64,000 nucleotides of DNA from positions 1-64,000 of the forward strand of contig JANSYN010000012.1 of the NCBI GenBank assembly GCA_024742415.1, read 5' to 3'. A program made the translations under genes and the position numbers. The notes under the pieces were generated by a model, which searched no databases, was not told the DNA's origin, and worked only from the letters and a program-made list of their open reading frames with translations. Every line of letters starts with the position of its first letter. Position 1 is the first letter of the stretch. Positions 1 to 8,266 of the stretch are shown here, piece by piece. This stretch comes from Gammaproteobacteria bacterium. GTDB taxonomy: Bacteria; Pseudomonadota; Gammaproteobacteria; Pseudomonadales; Halieaceae.

Positions 1-141
1 GAAAGCTACCGCCTCGCCGCCCCACACTTCCGCGCAAACGCGCGTCAGCGCTGCCGTCAGCGTTGTCTTGCCATGGTCAACGTGACCAATCGTGCCCACA
101 TTGACGTGCGGCTTCGTGCGTTCAAATGTTGCTTTTCCCAT
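1..141 (-). CDS. tuf: Elongation factor Tu, N-terminal fragment (cut by window edge)
   Basis: Delivers aminoacyl-tRNA to the ribosome as a GTPase. Only the first 47 residues lie in the window. They start [20 protein letters not shown] and contain the G1/P-loop GHVDHGKT, an exact match to bacterial EF-Tu. The start is ATG at 141-139, with an AGGAGA Shine-Dalgarno a few bases upstream. It is the last member of a minus-strand array tRNA-Tyr, tRNA-Gly, tRNA-Thr, tuf, the same order as the tyrU-glyT-thrT-tufB transcript of Escherichia coli, so it is the tufB-type copy. Identification is near certain; the rest of the gene lies to the left of the window. Confidence 0.97.
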   Translation of the reverse strand, partial: MGKATFERTKPHVNVGTIGHVDHGKTTLTAALTRVCAEVWGGEAVAF

Positions 142-246
142 TCCGACAGTCTCCTATACCCACTGATCGAGCCAAAGTAGTGATTACAACCTGTTGAAAA
201 ATAAACACTTACTGATTTCTACTGCAATGCTACAAACAACTATATA

Positions 247-322
<76 letters not shown>

Positions 323-339
323 GCAACCTTCCTCTTAAG

Positions 340-413
<74 letters not shown>

Positions 414-621
414 CGATCAGCTCCCCAGTTACCCTGTCCTGGCGGGCACTTTGGCCCCCAGACGCCCTGCTGCAGGCTACGCTCACATAGACAGCGCCTT
501 TGCGCTTTGGCCTATCGACTTAACCAGCCGGTTCCTCTACTGCTTCCACGCTTGACTTACTTTCGGCGCCCTGGTCCAGATTCCCGCACCCAACCTCTCC
601 TAAACCTGCGTTTTCTAGTCA

Positions 622-705
622 TGGTGGAGGGGGGTGGATTCGAACCACCGAAGCTCGCGCGTCAGATTTACAGTCTGATCCCTTTGGCCACTCGGGAACC
701 CCTCC
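622..705 (-). tRNA. tyrU: tRNA-Tyr (anticodon GTA)
   Basis: An 84-nt minus-strand tRNA with the long variable arm expected of bacterial tRNA-Tyr. The acceptor begins GGAGGGGTTCC, the anticodon arm CAGACTGTAAATCTG gives GTA, the T arm is GGTTCGAATCC, and ACCA is present at the 3' end. It is the first tRNA after the promoter at 718-746. Confidence 0.96.
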
Positions 706-717
706 GAAAGGCGGCAT

Positions 718-746
718 ATTGTCCTGATGGGCCTCTGGCTTGTCAA
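718..746 (-). promoter_or_regulatory. Promoter of the tRNA-Tyr/Gly/Thr-tuf operon
   Basis: On the minus strand a perfect -35 TTGACA (746-741) is followed after exactly 17 bases by GACAAT (723-718, four of six to the consensus). A GC-rich discriminator GCCGCC follows just before tRNA-Tyr. A GC-rich discriminator is typical of stringently controlled stable-RNA promoters. It gives this tRNA group its own start, independent of the ligase gene and tRNA-Thr(TGT) upstream. Confidence 0.75.
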
Positions 747-934
747 TGGCGTATCCCAATAAAATGACGCACTTACAGCGGTTTGAGCACACTAACGACG
801 CCAGGCTGCTCACAACCGGTACTGGCGATGATCGGCAGCACGCTACAAAGACACTACAGCCAGCCGGGCTATTCGTTCATTTACACCACCAGACCGACGT
901 CGGGGCCAGCGCGCGGATAGCTGGGTGTCCGTGC

Positions 935-2467
935 CTACCGGTCTGACAACGTGTGTCGCAAAAGATCTTTGCGAACCTTCCCCATGGTGTTACGAGGAAG
1001 CTCTTCAGCGAAAAATACCTGCTTGGGGACCTTGAAAGCGGCCGCCTGTGCCCGCACCGCATCAACAATGGCGTCTTCGTCCGGCATGGCAGAGCAGTGC
1101 GCATTGCTATCCGGGACAACCACGGCAACCACCTTTTCTCCAAAATCAGCATCTGGCAACCCTACGACAGCGGATTCGAGCACACCGTCAATGCCATCGA
1201 TCAACAACTCTACTTCCCTTGGGTATACATTGAGCCCGCCCGTAATGATCATATCCTTGCTGCGACCGACTATCGAAACATACCCATCGGCGTCGACAAC
1301 ACCTTTATCACCGGTTCTAAAAAAGCCATCGGGCGTAAAATCTGCAGCAGTCTTCTCGGGCAGATTCCAGTAGCCGACGAAAACATTGGGGCCACGCACT
1401 TCGATGTCCCCGACCTCTCCCGGCCCTAGCGACTCGCCCTGCACCCCACTGATACGAACCTCTACACCGGGCAGCGGCAATCCCACGCTGCCCGCCTTGC
1501 GCTCCCCGTGCAGCGGGTTAGAGATATTCATGCCTGTCTCGGTCATCCCGTAACGCTCAAGAATCGCCTGACCGGTCACCGCCTTAAAGCGTTCAAACGT
1601 TTCCGGCAGTAAGGGTGCCGACCCGGAGATAAAAAGGCGCATATTTCGGCATAGGTGCGCGTCAAACTCGGGGACAGACAGCAAACGGGTGTAGTAGGTG
1701 GGAACCCCCATCATAACGGTGCACCCAGGCATATCCTGCACGGCATCGCGCACATCAAAACGGCTGTGCCAGCGCATACTGGCACCGCTCATCAGGACAC
1801 AGCCCAGCGCGACAAACAAACCATGGACATGAAAAATGGGCAGCATGTGGAGCAGGCAATCGTCCTGCCGAAACCCCCACAGATTGCATAATACTGTTGC
1901 ATTGGAAGCCAAATTGCCGTGGCTGAGCATAATACCCTTGGGTTGTCCCGTGGTTCCCGATGAATAGACCAGCGCGGCAATGTCATCAGCGTTGCTGCAT
2001 GCCGTATTGAAGTGCACGGAACACCCGAGCACGGCTGGCATCAGGTCTCCCGAACCATCGCGCTCAAGTACAACGGGCTGTGCAATGCCGAGATCTGCAC
2101 AAATCGCACCGATTGCGGTCGCTCGTGCAGCTTCACATACCACCAGCGCAGGCCGGGCATCGGCAAAGAAAAAGCGCAGTTCATCATCGGTGTATGCGCT
2201 ATTTAGAGGGTGGTAGACCAGCCCTGCTCGCACCACTCCCAGAAACAGCCAGAGGTTTTGTGCTGACTTCTCCACCTGCACCGTCACCCGATCACCGGGC
2301 GACAACCCCAGAGATACAAGATAGTTGGCCACCTGCGCCGACTGGCGCTCGGCATCAGCGTAGCTGTAAGAGGCGCCCGCCGGGGTGCTAAGGAGCAGGC
2401 GCTCAGGCGCCGGAAAGTTCGCTGCATAAGCGGCGTAAAGATTGGCGCTGTGTTGACCAGTCATCAT
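935..2467 (-). CDS. Malonyl-CoA synthetase-like acyl-CoA ligase (MatB type)
   Basis: ANL-superfamily enzyme that would activate a short (di)carboxylic acid, most likely malonate or methylmalonate, to its CoA thioester through an acyl-AMP. Visible motifs: P-loop YSSGTTGQPKG, the adenylation motif RYGMTETGM, the hinge GRSKDMIITGGLNVYPREVE and the catalytic lysine region PRNTMGKVRK. The RYGMTET and C-terminal PRNTMGKV stretches resemble characterised MatB. The start was set at ATG 2467 (510 aa); an in-frame extension upstream lacks similarity. It sits between tRNA-Thr(TGT) and tRNA-Tyr, both co-directional, so it may be read from the tRNA-Thr promoter. No malonate decarboxylase or transporter is adjacent. 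Family is certain; substrate is probable. Confidence 0.85.
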   Translation of the reverse strand: MMTGQHSANLYAAYAANFPAPERLLLSTPAGASYSYADAERQSAQVANYLVSLGLSPGDRVTVQVEKSAQNLWLFLGVVRAGLVYHPLNSAYTDDELRFFFADARPALVVCEAARATAIGAICADLGIAQPVVLERDGSGDLMPAVLGCSVHFNTACSNADDIAALVYSSGTTGQPKGIMLSHGNLASNATVLCNLWGFRQDDCLLHMLPIFHVHGLFVALGCVLMSGASMRWHSRFDVRDAVQDMPGCTVMMGVPTYYTRLLSVPEFDAHLCRNMRLFISGSAPLLPETFERFKAVTGQAILERYGMTETGMNISNPLHGERKAGSVGLPLPGVEVRISGVQGESLGPGEVGDIEVRGPNVFVGYWNLPEKTAADFTPDGFFRTGDKGVVDADGYVSIVGRSKDMIITGGLNVYPREVELLIDGIDGVLESAVVGLPDADFGEKVVAVVVPDSNAHCSAMPDEDAIVDAVRAQAAAFKVPKQVFFAEELPRNTMGKVRKDLLRHTLSDR

Positions 2468-2560
2468 TGCTTGTTCAGGAACGCGGCTGTTGCCGACACA
2501 AAAACCGAGGGGAAAGAGTGCGATGCAGTCCGCGGAATTACCATGCACCCTTCTGAAAAA

Positions 2561-2636
2561 TGGAGCTGGCGAGAGGAGTCGAACCCCCGACCGGCTGATT
2601 ACAAATCAGCTGCTCTACCAACTGAGCTACGCCAGC
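2561..2636 (-). tRNA. thrU: tRNA-Thr (anticodon TGT)
   Basis: A 76-nt minus-strand cloverleaf starting GCTGGCGTAGCTCAG, with T arm GGGTTCGACTCC and encoded CCA. The anticodon stem GCTGA/TCAGC encloses TTTGTAA, giving TGT. In E. coli the equivalent thrU directly precedes tyrU; here 1.85 kb containing a ligase gene separates them. Confidence 0.96.
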
Positions 2637-2685
2637 TAAGCGCTTTGTGACGGCAAGGCTGAGACGCCCTCGTCAAAGGCCGGCA

Positions 2686-2714
2686 ATTTTAGGGAAAGTG
2701 TTGGGGGGATGCAA
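2686..2714 (-). promoter_or_regulatory. Promoter of tRNA-Thr(TGT)
   Basis: Minus-strand -35 TTGCAT (2714-2709), an exact 17-base spacer, then -10 TAAAAT (2691-2686, five of six to the consensus), followed by a GC-rich discriminator. The site lies about 50 bases upstream of the tRNA. The rest of 2637-2968 holds only the upstream region of the divergent epimerase gene. Confidence 0.8.
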
Positions 2715-2968
2715 CAGGTTTGGAGGCACAATAGCGCGGTGACGGATCAGGTTGTCACTTTTTGCAGCAACCTTCTCTATACCGGGCCCATGTGATAATT
2801 TCCCCGGCAGTCCCGGTGCGTTCTATTGCTGGTTTAGCGGGCACCGCACCCTGGCCTGGCTGGCACCGCCCGCTGGCTGATCGCCTACCAGCACAGGGCG
2901 CGCGTACTGTTCCCGCAAACGCTAACAGGCATCCACGGCACCCTATCGAGGCAGGAAATACCGCGACG

Positions 2969-4000
2969 ATGAATGTACTGGTTATTGGAGGCACCGGCTT
3001 TCTGGGCTACCACGCCTGCCTGGAACTCACACAAAGAGGACACCGTGTTACGGCCCTTGGCATCCCTCCCGGCCCGGCCCCCTCACTGTTACCGGAGTCT
3101 GTCAGGATCGTCCTGATGGACATCGCCACAGCCGATGATCGCGCCGTGGACGCCTTGATGGACACTGTTGATGCGGTGGTATTCGCCGCCGGAGCCGACG
3201 ACAGACAAACACCCCCTGCACCCGCACAGCACTTCTTTTTCGAAGCCAATGTCAGGACAACAGTGAGGGTCGCCGCGGCAGCGCTGCGCGCAAGACTGAA
3301 AAAGATGATCATTCTTGGTTCCTATTTCACCTACTTTGACCGGCAGTGGCCTGAGATGAAACTGGCCGAGGTACACCCCTACATACACAGCCGCAAAGAG
3401 CAGATGAAGCTCGCAACTGACATTGCCGGCGACGCCATGGCAGTGGTGGTATTGGAGCTGCCCTACATCTTTGGAGCCATGCCCGGCGCCGCCCCGTTAT
3501 GGACCCCACTGGTGAACTACGTACGCTCGGGCACACCGTTGGTCTATCCGCGCGGGGGCAGCAACATGATTGCCGTTGAGGGCGTTGCACAGGCGATCGC
3601 CGGCGCCTGCGAAGATATCCAGCAGAGCAGCGTTTTCCAGATTGGCGACGAGAATCTGACATGGACACAGTTATTGCAGCTAATGTGCAGGGCGATTGGT
3701 CGCAAGGATGACAAAGTCCACATCATTGACAACACGGTGCTAAAGAGCATGAGTTGGATGCTCGATGCCATTCATTCAATCAAAGGGCTTGAAGGGGGTC
3801 TGCATTCGCGCGAGTTTGCGAACCTGCTCGTAGAGAACGCTTTTTTTGATCCCAGCGCATCCCAAACTGCATTGGGCTACAACAGAGGAACACTGGAGCA
3901 GGCGATTCAGGCAACAGTGGCAGCATCACCAGAGCATCTCATGTTTGACAACTGGCCCAGGTTCCTGCAACACCTTCCAGGTTTGACGGCAAAGCGCTAG
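2969..4000 (+). CDS. NAD-dependent epimerase/dehydratase family protein (extended SDR)
   Basis: A 343-aa Rossmann-fold protein, probably acting on a nucleotide sugar or related substrate. The N terminus MNVLVIGGTGFLG is the classical NAD(P)-binding GGTGFLG motif (residues 7-13). The start is ATG 2969; an open extension upstream of it is not family-like. The expected YxxxK catalytic pair is altered: Tyr138 is followed by I-H-S-R, so Arg142 occupies the Lys position, with Lys143 next to it. This may shift or abolish the usual hydride-transfer chemistry. The gene converges with a sulfotransferase on the minus strand (26-base gap), which points to cell-surface glycan or sulfated-metabolite work. 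The exact substrate cannot be read. Confidence 0.8.
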   Translation: MNVLVIGGTGFLGYHACLELTQRGHRVTALGIPPGPAPSLLPESVRIVLMDIATADDRAVDALMDTVDAVVFAAGADDRQTPPAPAQHFFFEANVRTTVRVAAAALRARLKKMIILGSYFTYFDRQWPEMKLAEVHPYIHSRKEQMKLATDIAGDAMAVVVLELPYIFGAMPGAAPLWTPLVNYVRSGTPLVYPRGGSNMIAVEGVAQAIAGACEDIQQSSVFQIGDENLTWTQLLQLMCRAIGRKDDKVHIIDNTVLKSMSWMLDAIHSIKGLEGGLHSREFANLLVENAFFDPSASQTALGYNRGTLEQAIQATVAASPEHLMFDNWPRFLQHLPGLTAKR

Positions 4001-4026
4001 TGGTGCGCGATTCAGGCGCCCGCAAA

Positions 4027-4950
4027 CTATTCCTGCAAAGGCGGATAACCCAGAAAACGCGTATCACTGGAGTGACACAGGCGCTTGAGCGCACGACCCT
4101 CTTCACTGGCAAAGGCTTGTGCGATCTCGTTGGCAAAGGGCTTGCTGTTGCCAACGTTCCTGCGCAGCAGGGGCAAGGGAGTTTGCAGGCCCAATTCATC
4201 AAGGACCGCGTCGAACCCAGACGCCAGTGTTTCATACTTGAGCAGGAAAACTTTTCCCCAGGCGAGCGAACTGAACAAACCGTCTTCGCGCAAGGCAGAC
4301 ATCTGCCGAATGCTAACCCCCAAAACGCTGGTAAAGTGCTTGTCAAACCACACGTGTGGGCGCAAGAAGATGTTAAGAAAGTACATAAAAACTCGGAAGT
4401 CCTCGGCGTCTACATGCTCCAGGCCGGCGCGCAGTACCGGGTATCTGGCGCCGGCACACATCTGGTCGAGGTCACCAAACACAGCTACGGCCTCGATTAA
4501 TCGACGAAACAGTAGACGCAGGCCGCGAGACATATTCTCGGATTCCGAGCCCACAGGTTCGCCAATACGCTGCAACATCTCGGTTAACAAATTGAGGTGT
4601 TCAATCGCGTCCTGGGCAATTGCCGAGCGAAACCAGTCAAAGGGCTCTCTGGTTAAACCCAGTATCGTCAATGGCGTGCCGTCGATCTCGCGTCTTAAAT
4701 AGTACCGATAGACGCTCAGGTTTTCTGCCAACTGACCGGATGCATGCTCGAAAAAATAAGGCTGTGTGTTTGGGTCGAGCAGCCTGTCGAATATCTCCCT
4801 GAGGGGCTCTTCTCCCATAAAGTGCGTCTGGTGCGCCTCAAAGCCCTTTACCTGGTTCAGGGTCTCAGTCACTGAGGTGCTGCCTACTTTGCCGTACTGA
4901 TAAACGATGAAGCGGTGCCTGATGTCGCGCTCAGGTTTTATCAATGACAT
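4027..4950 (-). CDS. Putative PAPS-dependent sulfotransferase / capsular polysaccharide synthesis family protein
   Basis: 307 aa. Residues 17-26 (YQYGKVGSTS) match the 5'-phosphosulfate-binding loop of PAPS sulfotransferases. LTREPFDWFRSAIAQ near residue 100 matches the 3'-phosphate-binding loop, with its Arg and Ser. The YQ-GKVGS form is seen in the family annotated as putative capsular polysaccharide synthesis protein. Likely role: sulfate transfer to a surface carbohydrate in the cytosol or at the inner membrane. No signal peptide. It is divergent from the second sulfotransferase at 5199, with 248 bases between them. Acceptor unknown. Confidence 0.7.
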   Translation of the reverse strand: MSLIKPERDIRHRFIVYQYGKVGSTSVTETLNQVKGFEAHQTHFMGEEPLREIFDRLLDPNTQPYFFEHASGQLAENLSVYRYYLRREIDGTPLTILGLTREPFDWFRSAIAQDAIEHLNLLTEMLQRIGEPVGSESENMSRGLRLLFRRLIEAVAVFGDLDQMCAGARYPVLRAGLEHVDAEDFRVFMYFLNIFLRPHVWFDKHFTSVLGVSIRQMSALREDGLFSSLAWGKVFLLKYETLASGFDAVLDELGLQTPLPLLRRNVGNSKPFANEIAQAFASEEGRALKRLCHSSDTRFLGYPPLQE

Positions 4951-5198
4951 ACAAACTCACCTTGATTGCATAAATAACGGCATCGCTCACGGCTTCAGTG
5001 CGGGTACGGCACACGGCCCGCCAAGCGTGCGGCGTGGATTCTATCGGCATAGACCAAAGGCCGACAAGCCCGCGGGGAAAAGATGAGACGGCAATTCTGT
5101 TATATTGTCGACACCGCGGCTCATAAGTCTACCCGTGCCGGCGACAGCTCAACGCCTGCGCCAGTTGCCATAACAACACATTTTCGGAGACTCCCCCC

Positions 5199-6269
5199 CT
5201 GCAAACCGTCGTCATACATCTGGGCACACACAAAGCGGCCTCAACGTCCATTCAGCTTTACCTGGCACGCAACCGCGCAGCGATGCTTGGACACGGCATT
5301 TGCTACCCCAACGCTCCCCCACCTACACCCTTCGCACATCATGCCCTGGCATGGCGCTATATTCGCAAATATTCACGGGCAACAGATCGCAGCGGCAACT
5401 ACAGCCTGCAGCAGGCCTTGGATGAATTCAAAAACAGCGCGTGCCACACTTTGTTGCTGTCCAGTGAAGATTTCATGAACTGCAGTGCGTATGACGGATT
5501 CATGCCGGAGTTTTTCGGTACCTTGCGACAAGTCTTCCAGCGGGTGGTTGTGATTGCGTACGTCAGGGATCGAGCGGCATTTTTTGCCGCTTCTTACAAC
5601 CAGTGGGTCAAAGCCCTGGTGTATAGCGGTGATTTCCAGTCCTACCTCGATCGTGTACTGCAGGGCAACCAGGCACAAATGCACTACACTCGTTCTCTAA
5701 CGACTTGGGCGGACGCCTCGGATACAGCGCTGTACATGCCATTGCCGGCACCGGCGCAAGGCCACAGTATCGAAAAAGAGTTTCTGGCAGCCCTTGGTAT
5801 TGAACCAACCCGGTTCAGCAGCTTTGAGAAACCCGCGTACAACGTGACCAATGCGAGTATTGGTCCGTTGGCGCTGCTCGCCTACCGCATAACCAAAGAC
5901 AGACTCGATGACATGGACTGGTTCGATCCCTACAACCTGCGGGCCAGGGAACCCCTGAACACGGCATTGCTAAGCTGGGCCGGGCAGTACGGGTGGAACG
6001 AAAGCCGCCCACAACTGGTTGACGCGGTGCGGCTGGCAGCGATTCGGCAAGTGTTTGGGCGCGAGGACGAGCGCTTTGCACAACGGTTTTTCAGCTGCCC
6101 CTGGAGCGAGGTTTTCGACGATAAAGCGCGATTAGTTGACACCAATGAATGCTGTTACGAAGCACTTTCCCAGACCCAGCGCGCCACTGTTGATGAATTT
6201 GTCGACAGGGCCGTAGACCTGGCTGCGACGCTTTATTCAGATTCAGGCAGCGCCATCAAGCCCACCTGA
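5199..6269 (+). CDS. Sulfotransferase-like protein with apparent CTG start
   Basis: 356 aa if translation begins at CTG 5199. The frame opens after a TAA at 5124-5126 and contains no ATG, GTG or TTG before residue 29. Residues 5-17 (VIHLGTHKAASTS) form the PAPS-binding loop and must be translated for a working enzyme. A GGAG Shine-Dalgarno at 5186-5189 lies nine bases before the CTG. Other sulfotransferase features are SSEDF at about residue 88 and YVRDRAAFFAASYNQ from about 121 (3'-phosphate loop). The ATG at 5283 would delete the P-loop. Alternatives are a start-codon mutation or a sequencing error. Acceptor unknown; paired divergently with another sulfotransferase. Confidence 0.72.
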   Translation: MQTVVIHLGTHKAASTSIQLYLARNRAAMLGHGICYPNAPPPTPFAHHALAWRYIRKYSRATDRSGNYSLQQALDEFKNSACHTLLLSSEDFMNCSAYDGFMPEFFGTLRQVFQRVVVIAYVRDRAAFFAASYNQWVKALVYSGDFQSYLDRVLQGNQAQMHYTRSLTTWADASDTALYMPLPAPAQGHSIEKEFLAALGIEPTRFSSFEKPAYNVTNASIGPLALLAYRITKDRLDDMDWFDPYNLRAREPLNTALLSWAGQYGWNESRPQLVDAVRLAAIRQVFGREDERFAQRFFSCPWSEVFDDKARLVDTNECCYEALSQTQRATVDEFVDRAVDLAATLYSDSGSAIKPT

Positions 6270-6367
6270 GACAAACCGCCAGGTTGCGACACCGTCTACA
6301 TGCGCCCACCTTTCCGTCACTGGACTGTGTGTCACGCAGCGATCGCCGGGCTGATTACCCACGCTGG

Positions 6368-7129
6368 CTAGTGTTTCAACAAGGCCATTTCGGCGAGTCC
6401 GTCAAGCACCAGGTCTGGCACCAGTTCCGCTTCGAAATTGCCAAGGCGCAGCAGTTGCTCCCCTGCACCACCGGTAACAAAAACCGATGTTGCTGCGTCG
6501 CCCAACTGTCGCAATACTCGCTCCACGGCACCCACCTGCGCCAGGGCGATACCGTGCCGCACCGCCTCAGCGGTCGAACGGCCAGGCGTGAGTGCATAAT
6601 CAACATCCTGCTCAAAGCGCACACGATCAGTGTCGAGCAGCAGTGCGCGCTCCATCAGGCTGGGACCCGGAATAATGTAGCCACCGGTATGAATACCAGT
6701 TGCGGCGACAACATCAATAGTCAGCGCCGAGCCCGCATCGACCACACACAGGCTTCCTGTCGAACGCGTCCGCGCACCCAGCATCGCCAGCCACCGATCC
6801 ACTCCCATTCTCTGTGGTTCAGCGTAGCTGTTGACAAGCTCGCCGGTTGCCGCCTCGCTTGCAGCAAACCACGGCTCAACCTGAAAAGACTCTCGCAGCC
6901 ACTTGCCCAGGGCTGCATCGCGCTCAGCAGAGGCCACACTGGCTATCCAGATGTGCGAGAGCGTGGCAACTGAGCCAATGAACTGCGCCTCAGAGGCGGT
7001 ATCTCCGGGTATAAATCGACCGCGAGCAACGACCCGGCCAGCTTTGATCGCGTCCACCAAACGCCATTTGGCAGAACTGTTGCCCACATCCAGTTGCAAA
7101 CAGCGTGTGTCAGTTGCTACCGCAGCCAT
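6368..7129 (-). CDS. coaX: Type III pantothenate kinase
   Basis: Phosphorylates pantothenate in the first step of coenzyme A synthesis; a cytosolic dimer of the ASKHA fold. 253 aa, normal length. Visible: the N-terminal phosphate loop LDVGNSSAKWR, RMGVDRWLAMLGA, the VVDAGSALTIDV motif and GGYIIPGPSLM. The start ATG overlaps the birA stop (TGATG), so the two are translationally coupled. The birA-coaX pair next to the tRNA/tuf array is the usual arrangement in pseudomonads. Confidence 0.95.
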   Translation of the reverse strand: MAAVATDTRCLQLDVGNSSAKWRLVDAIKAGRVVARGRFIPGDTASEAQFIGSVATLSHIWIASVASAERDAALGKWLRESFQVEPWFAASEAATGELVNSYAEPQRMGVDRWLAMLGARTRSTGSLCVVDAGSALTIDVVAATGIHTGGYIIPGPSLMERALLLDTDRVRFEQDVDYALTPGRSTAEAVRHGIALAQVGAVERVLRQLGDAATSVFVTGGAGEQLLRLGNFEAELVPDLVLDGLAEMALLKH

Positions 7130-8112
7130 CAGTTTTCCAGCCTCACAGAAATCTCACCGCCATAAACCGCCTGCACGCCAGCCGTTGTTGCAAGCAATAA
7201 GGCACCGCGCTCATTTACGCCACGCGCAGTGCCGGCCAGCTTCTTCGAGCCGGTATCGAGGACTACGCGACGGCCTGCAAAAGCATCGCGCGCCTGCCAT
7301 TGATCTCGCCAGCAGGAAAAGCCTTGCTGCTCAAAATCCGCCAGCAGCGGCAATAGCCTGTTGAGCAACGCGCTTAACAGCGCATTGCGTGTCAGGGCAC
7401 TCCCCGGACTTGCAATCGCGTCGGCATCTGTCCATGCCTGATCAATTGCCGCGGCCGCAGTTTTGCTCATCTTCACGTTCAAGCCCACGCCGACCACCAC
7501 CTGGCACCTGCCCGATGTATCACCGACCATCTCCAATAGCACGCCGCCAAGCTTGGCGCCGTTGTGCAGGATGTCATTGGGCCATTTGAGTTGGACTGCA
7601 TCGATGCCCACATCGCCCAGCGCATCGGCAACAGCCACTCCCACCGCAAGGCTCAAGCCCTCAAGCGCCGCCGCCCCCTGTTCGTATTCCCACAGCACAG
7701 AGAGGTAGATGTTACTGGCAAACGGACTGATCCATCGACGCCCACGGCGACCGCGTCCTGCGGTTTGCTGCTCTGCGGTGCAGACATAACCCGCGGGACA
7801 GGCCTGCTGCGCCTGGCGCAGTGCCTCGCTGTTGGTTGAGTCGATTGTTTGATGTATGCACAAACGGTTCAACAGTGCAGCCGGGCGGTCACCCAGGCCC
7901 GCCAGGACGCGCTCGGCATCCAGCAGGTCAAGCCCGCCCGCAATGCGGTAGCCACGGCCGCGCACACTCTCGACCTCCAACCCGAGTTCATCGGTCAGCT
8001 TGTTAACCTGCTTCCATATCGCGGTACGACTGACACCCAATCCAAGCGCCAGATCCTGTCCGGAGCGAAAATTGCCATCCGCCAGCAGTTCGATAAGGTC
8101 TGTTGTCGCCAT
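7129..8112 (-). CDS. birA: Bifunctional biotin-[acetyl-CoA-carboxylase] ligase / biotin operon repressor
   Basis: Attaches biotin to carboxylases and can repress biotin synthesis. 327 aa. Residues 1-60 form a winged helix (ALGLGVSRTAIWKQVNKL recognition helix). The catalytic domain has the biotinyl-AMP loop GRGRRGRRW and the KWPNDI motif, followed by a C-terminal SH3-like domain. Full length with the DNA-binding domain, so regulation is expected as well as ligation. It supplies biotinylation for the carboxylase encoded by liuD in this window. Overlaps coaX by one base. Confidence 0.96.
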   Translation of the reverse strand: MATTDLIELLADGNFRSGQDLALGLGVSRTAIWKQVNKLTDELGLEVESVRGRGYRIAGGLDLLDAERVLAGLGDRPAALLNRLCIHQTIDSTNSEALRQAQQACPAGYVCTAEQQTAGRGRRGRRWISPFASNIYLSVLWEYEQGAAALEGLSLAVGVAVADALGDVGIDAVQLKWPNDILHNGAKLGGVLLEMVGDTSGRCQVVVGVGLNVKMSKTAAAAIDQAWTDADAIASPGSALTRNALLSALLNRLLPLLADFEQQGFSCWRDQWQARDAFAGRRVVLDTGSKKLAGTARGVNERGALLLATTAGVQAVYGGEISVRLEN

Positions 8113-8213
8113 GTCAGGCGTCTCTTAGCAACCGTGCGCTGGCGATAATAGCAGATGTTACAGCAGCCGCCGGCTATCCCACCCCTATCGGCTTGACAGA
8201 AACCCGCCATACC

Positions 8214-8241
8214 TTTACGTTTACGTTAACGTCAATATATT
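8214..8241 (+). promoter_or_regulatory. Probable LiuR operator overlapping the liu promoter
   Basis: An imperfect palindrome TTTACGTTAACGTCAA (8220-8235, one mismatch between the arms) exactly fills the interval between a -35-like TTTACG (8214-8219) and a -10-like TATATT (8236-8241). Placement of the operator in the spacer is the hallmark of MerR-family control. The core resembles LiuR sites known upstream of leucine-degradation operons, by memory rather than search. The 16-base spacer is shorter than the 19-20 bases typical of MerR promoters. An extra upstream TTTACG extends the repeat. Confidence 0.65.
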
Positions 8242-8266
8242 GCTAACGCACAAGTAACCCTCACTG

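Noticed and set aside
2561..2636. tRNA-Thr(TGT) as an integration (att) site for the 3-6 kb block
   Set aside because: No duplicated 3' tRNA fragment and no integrase were found in the window.
5283..5285. ATG at 5283 as the start of the second sulfotransferase
   Set aside because: It would remove the PAPS-binding P-loop, which is clearly encoded upstream in the same frame.
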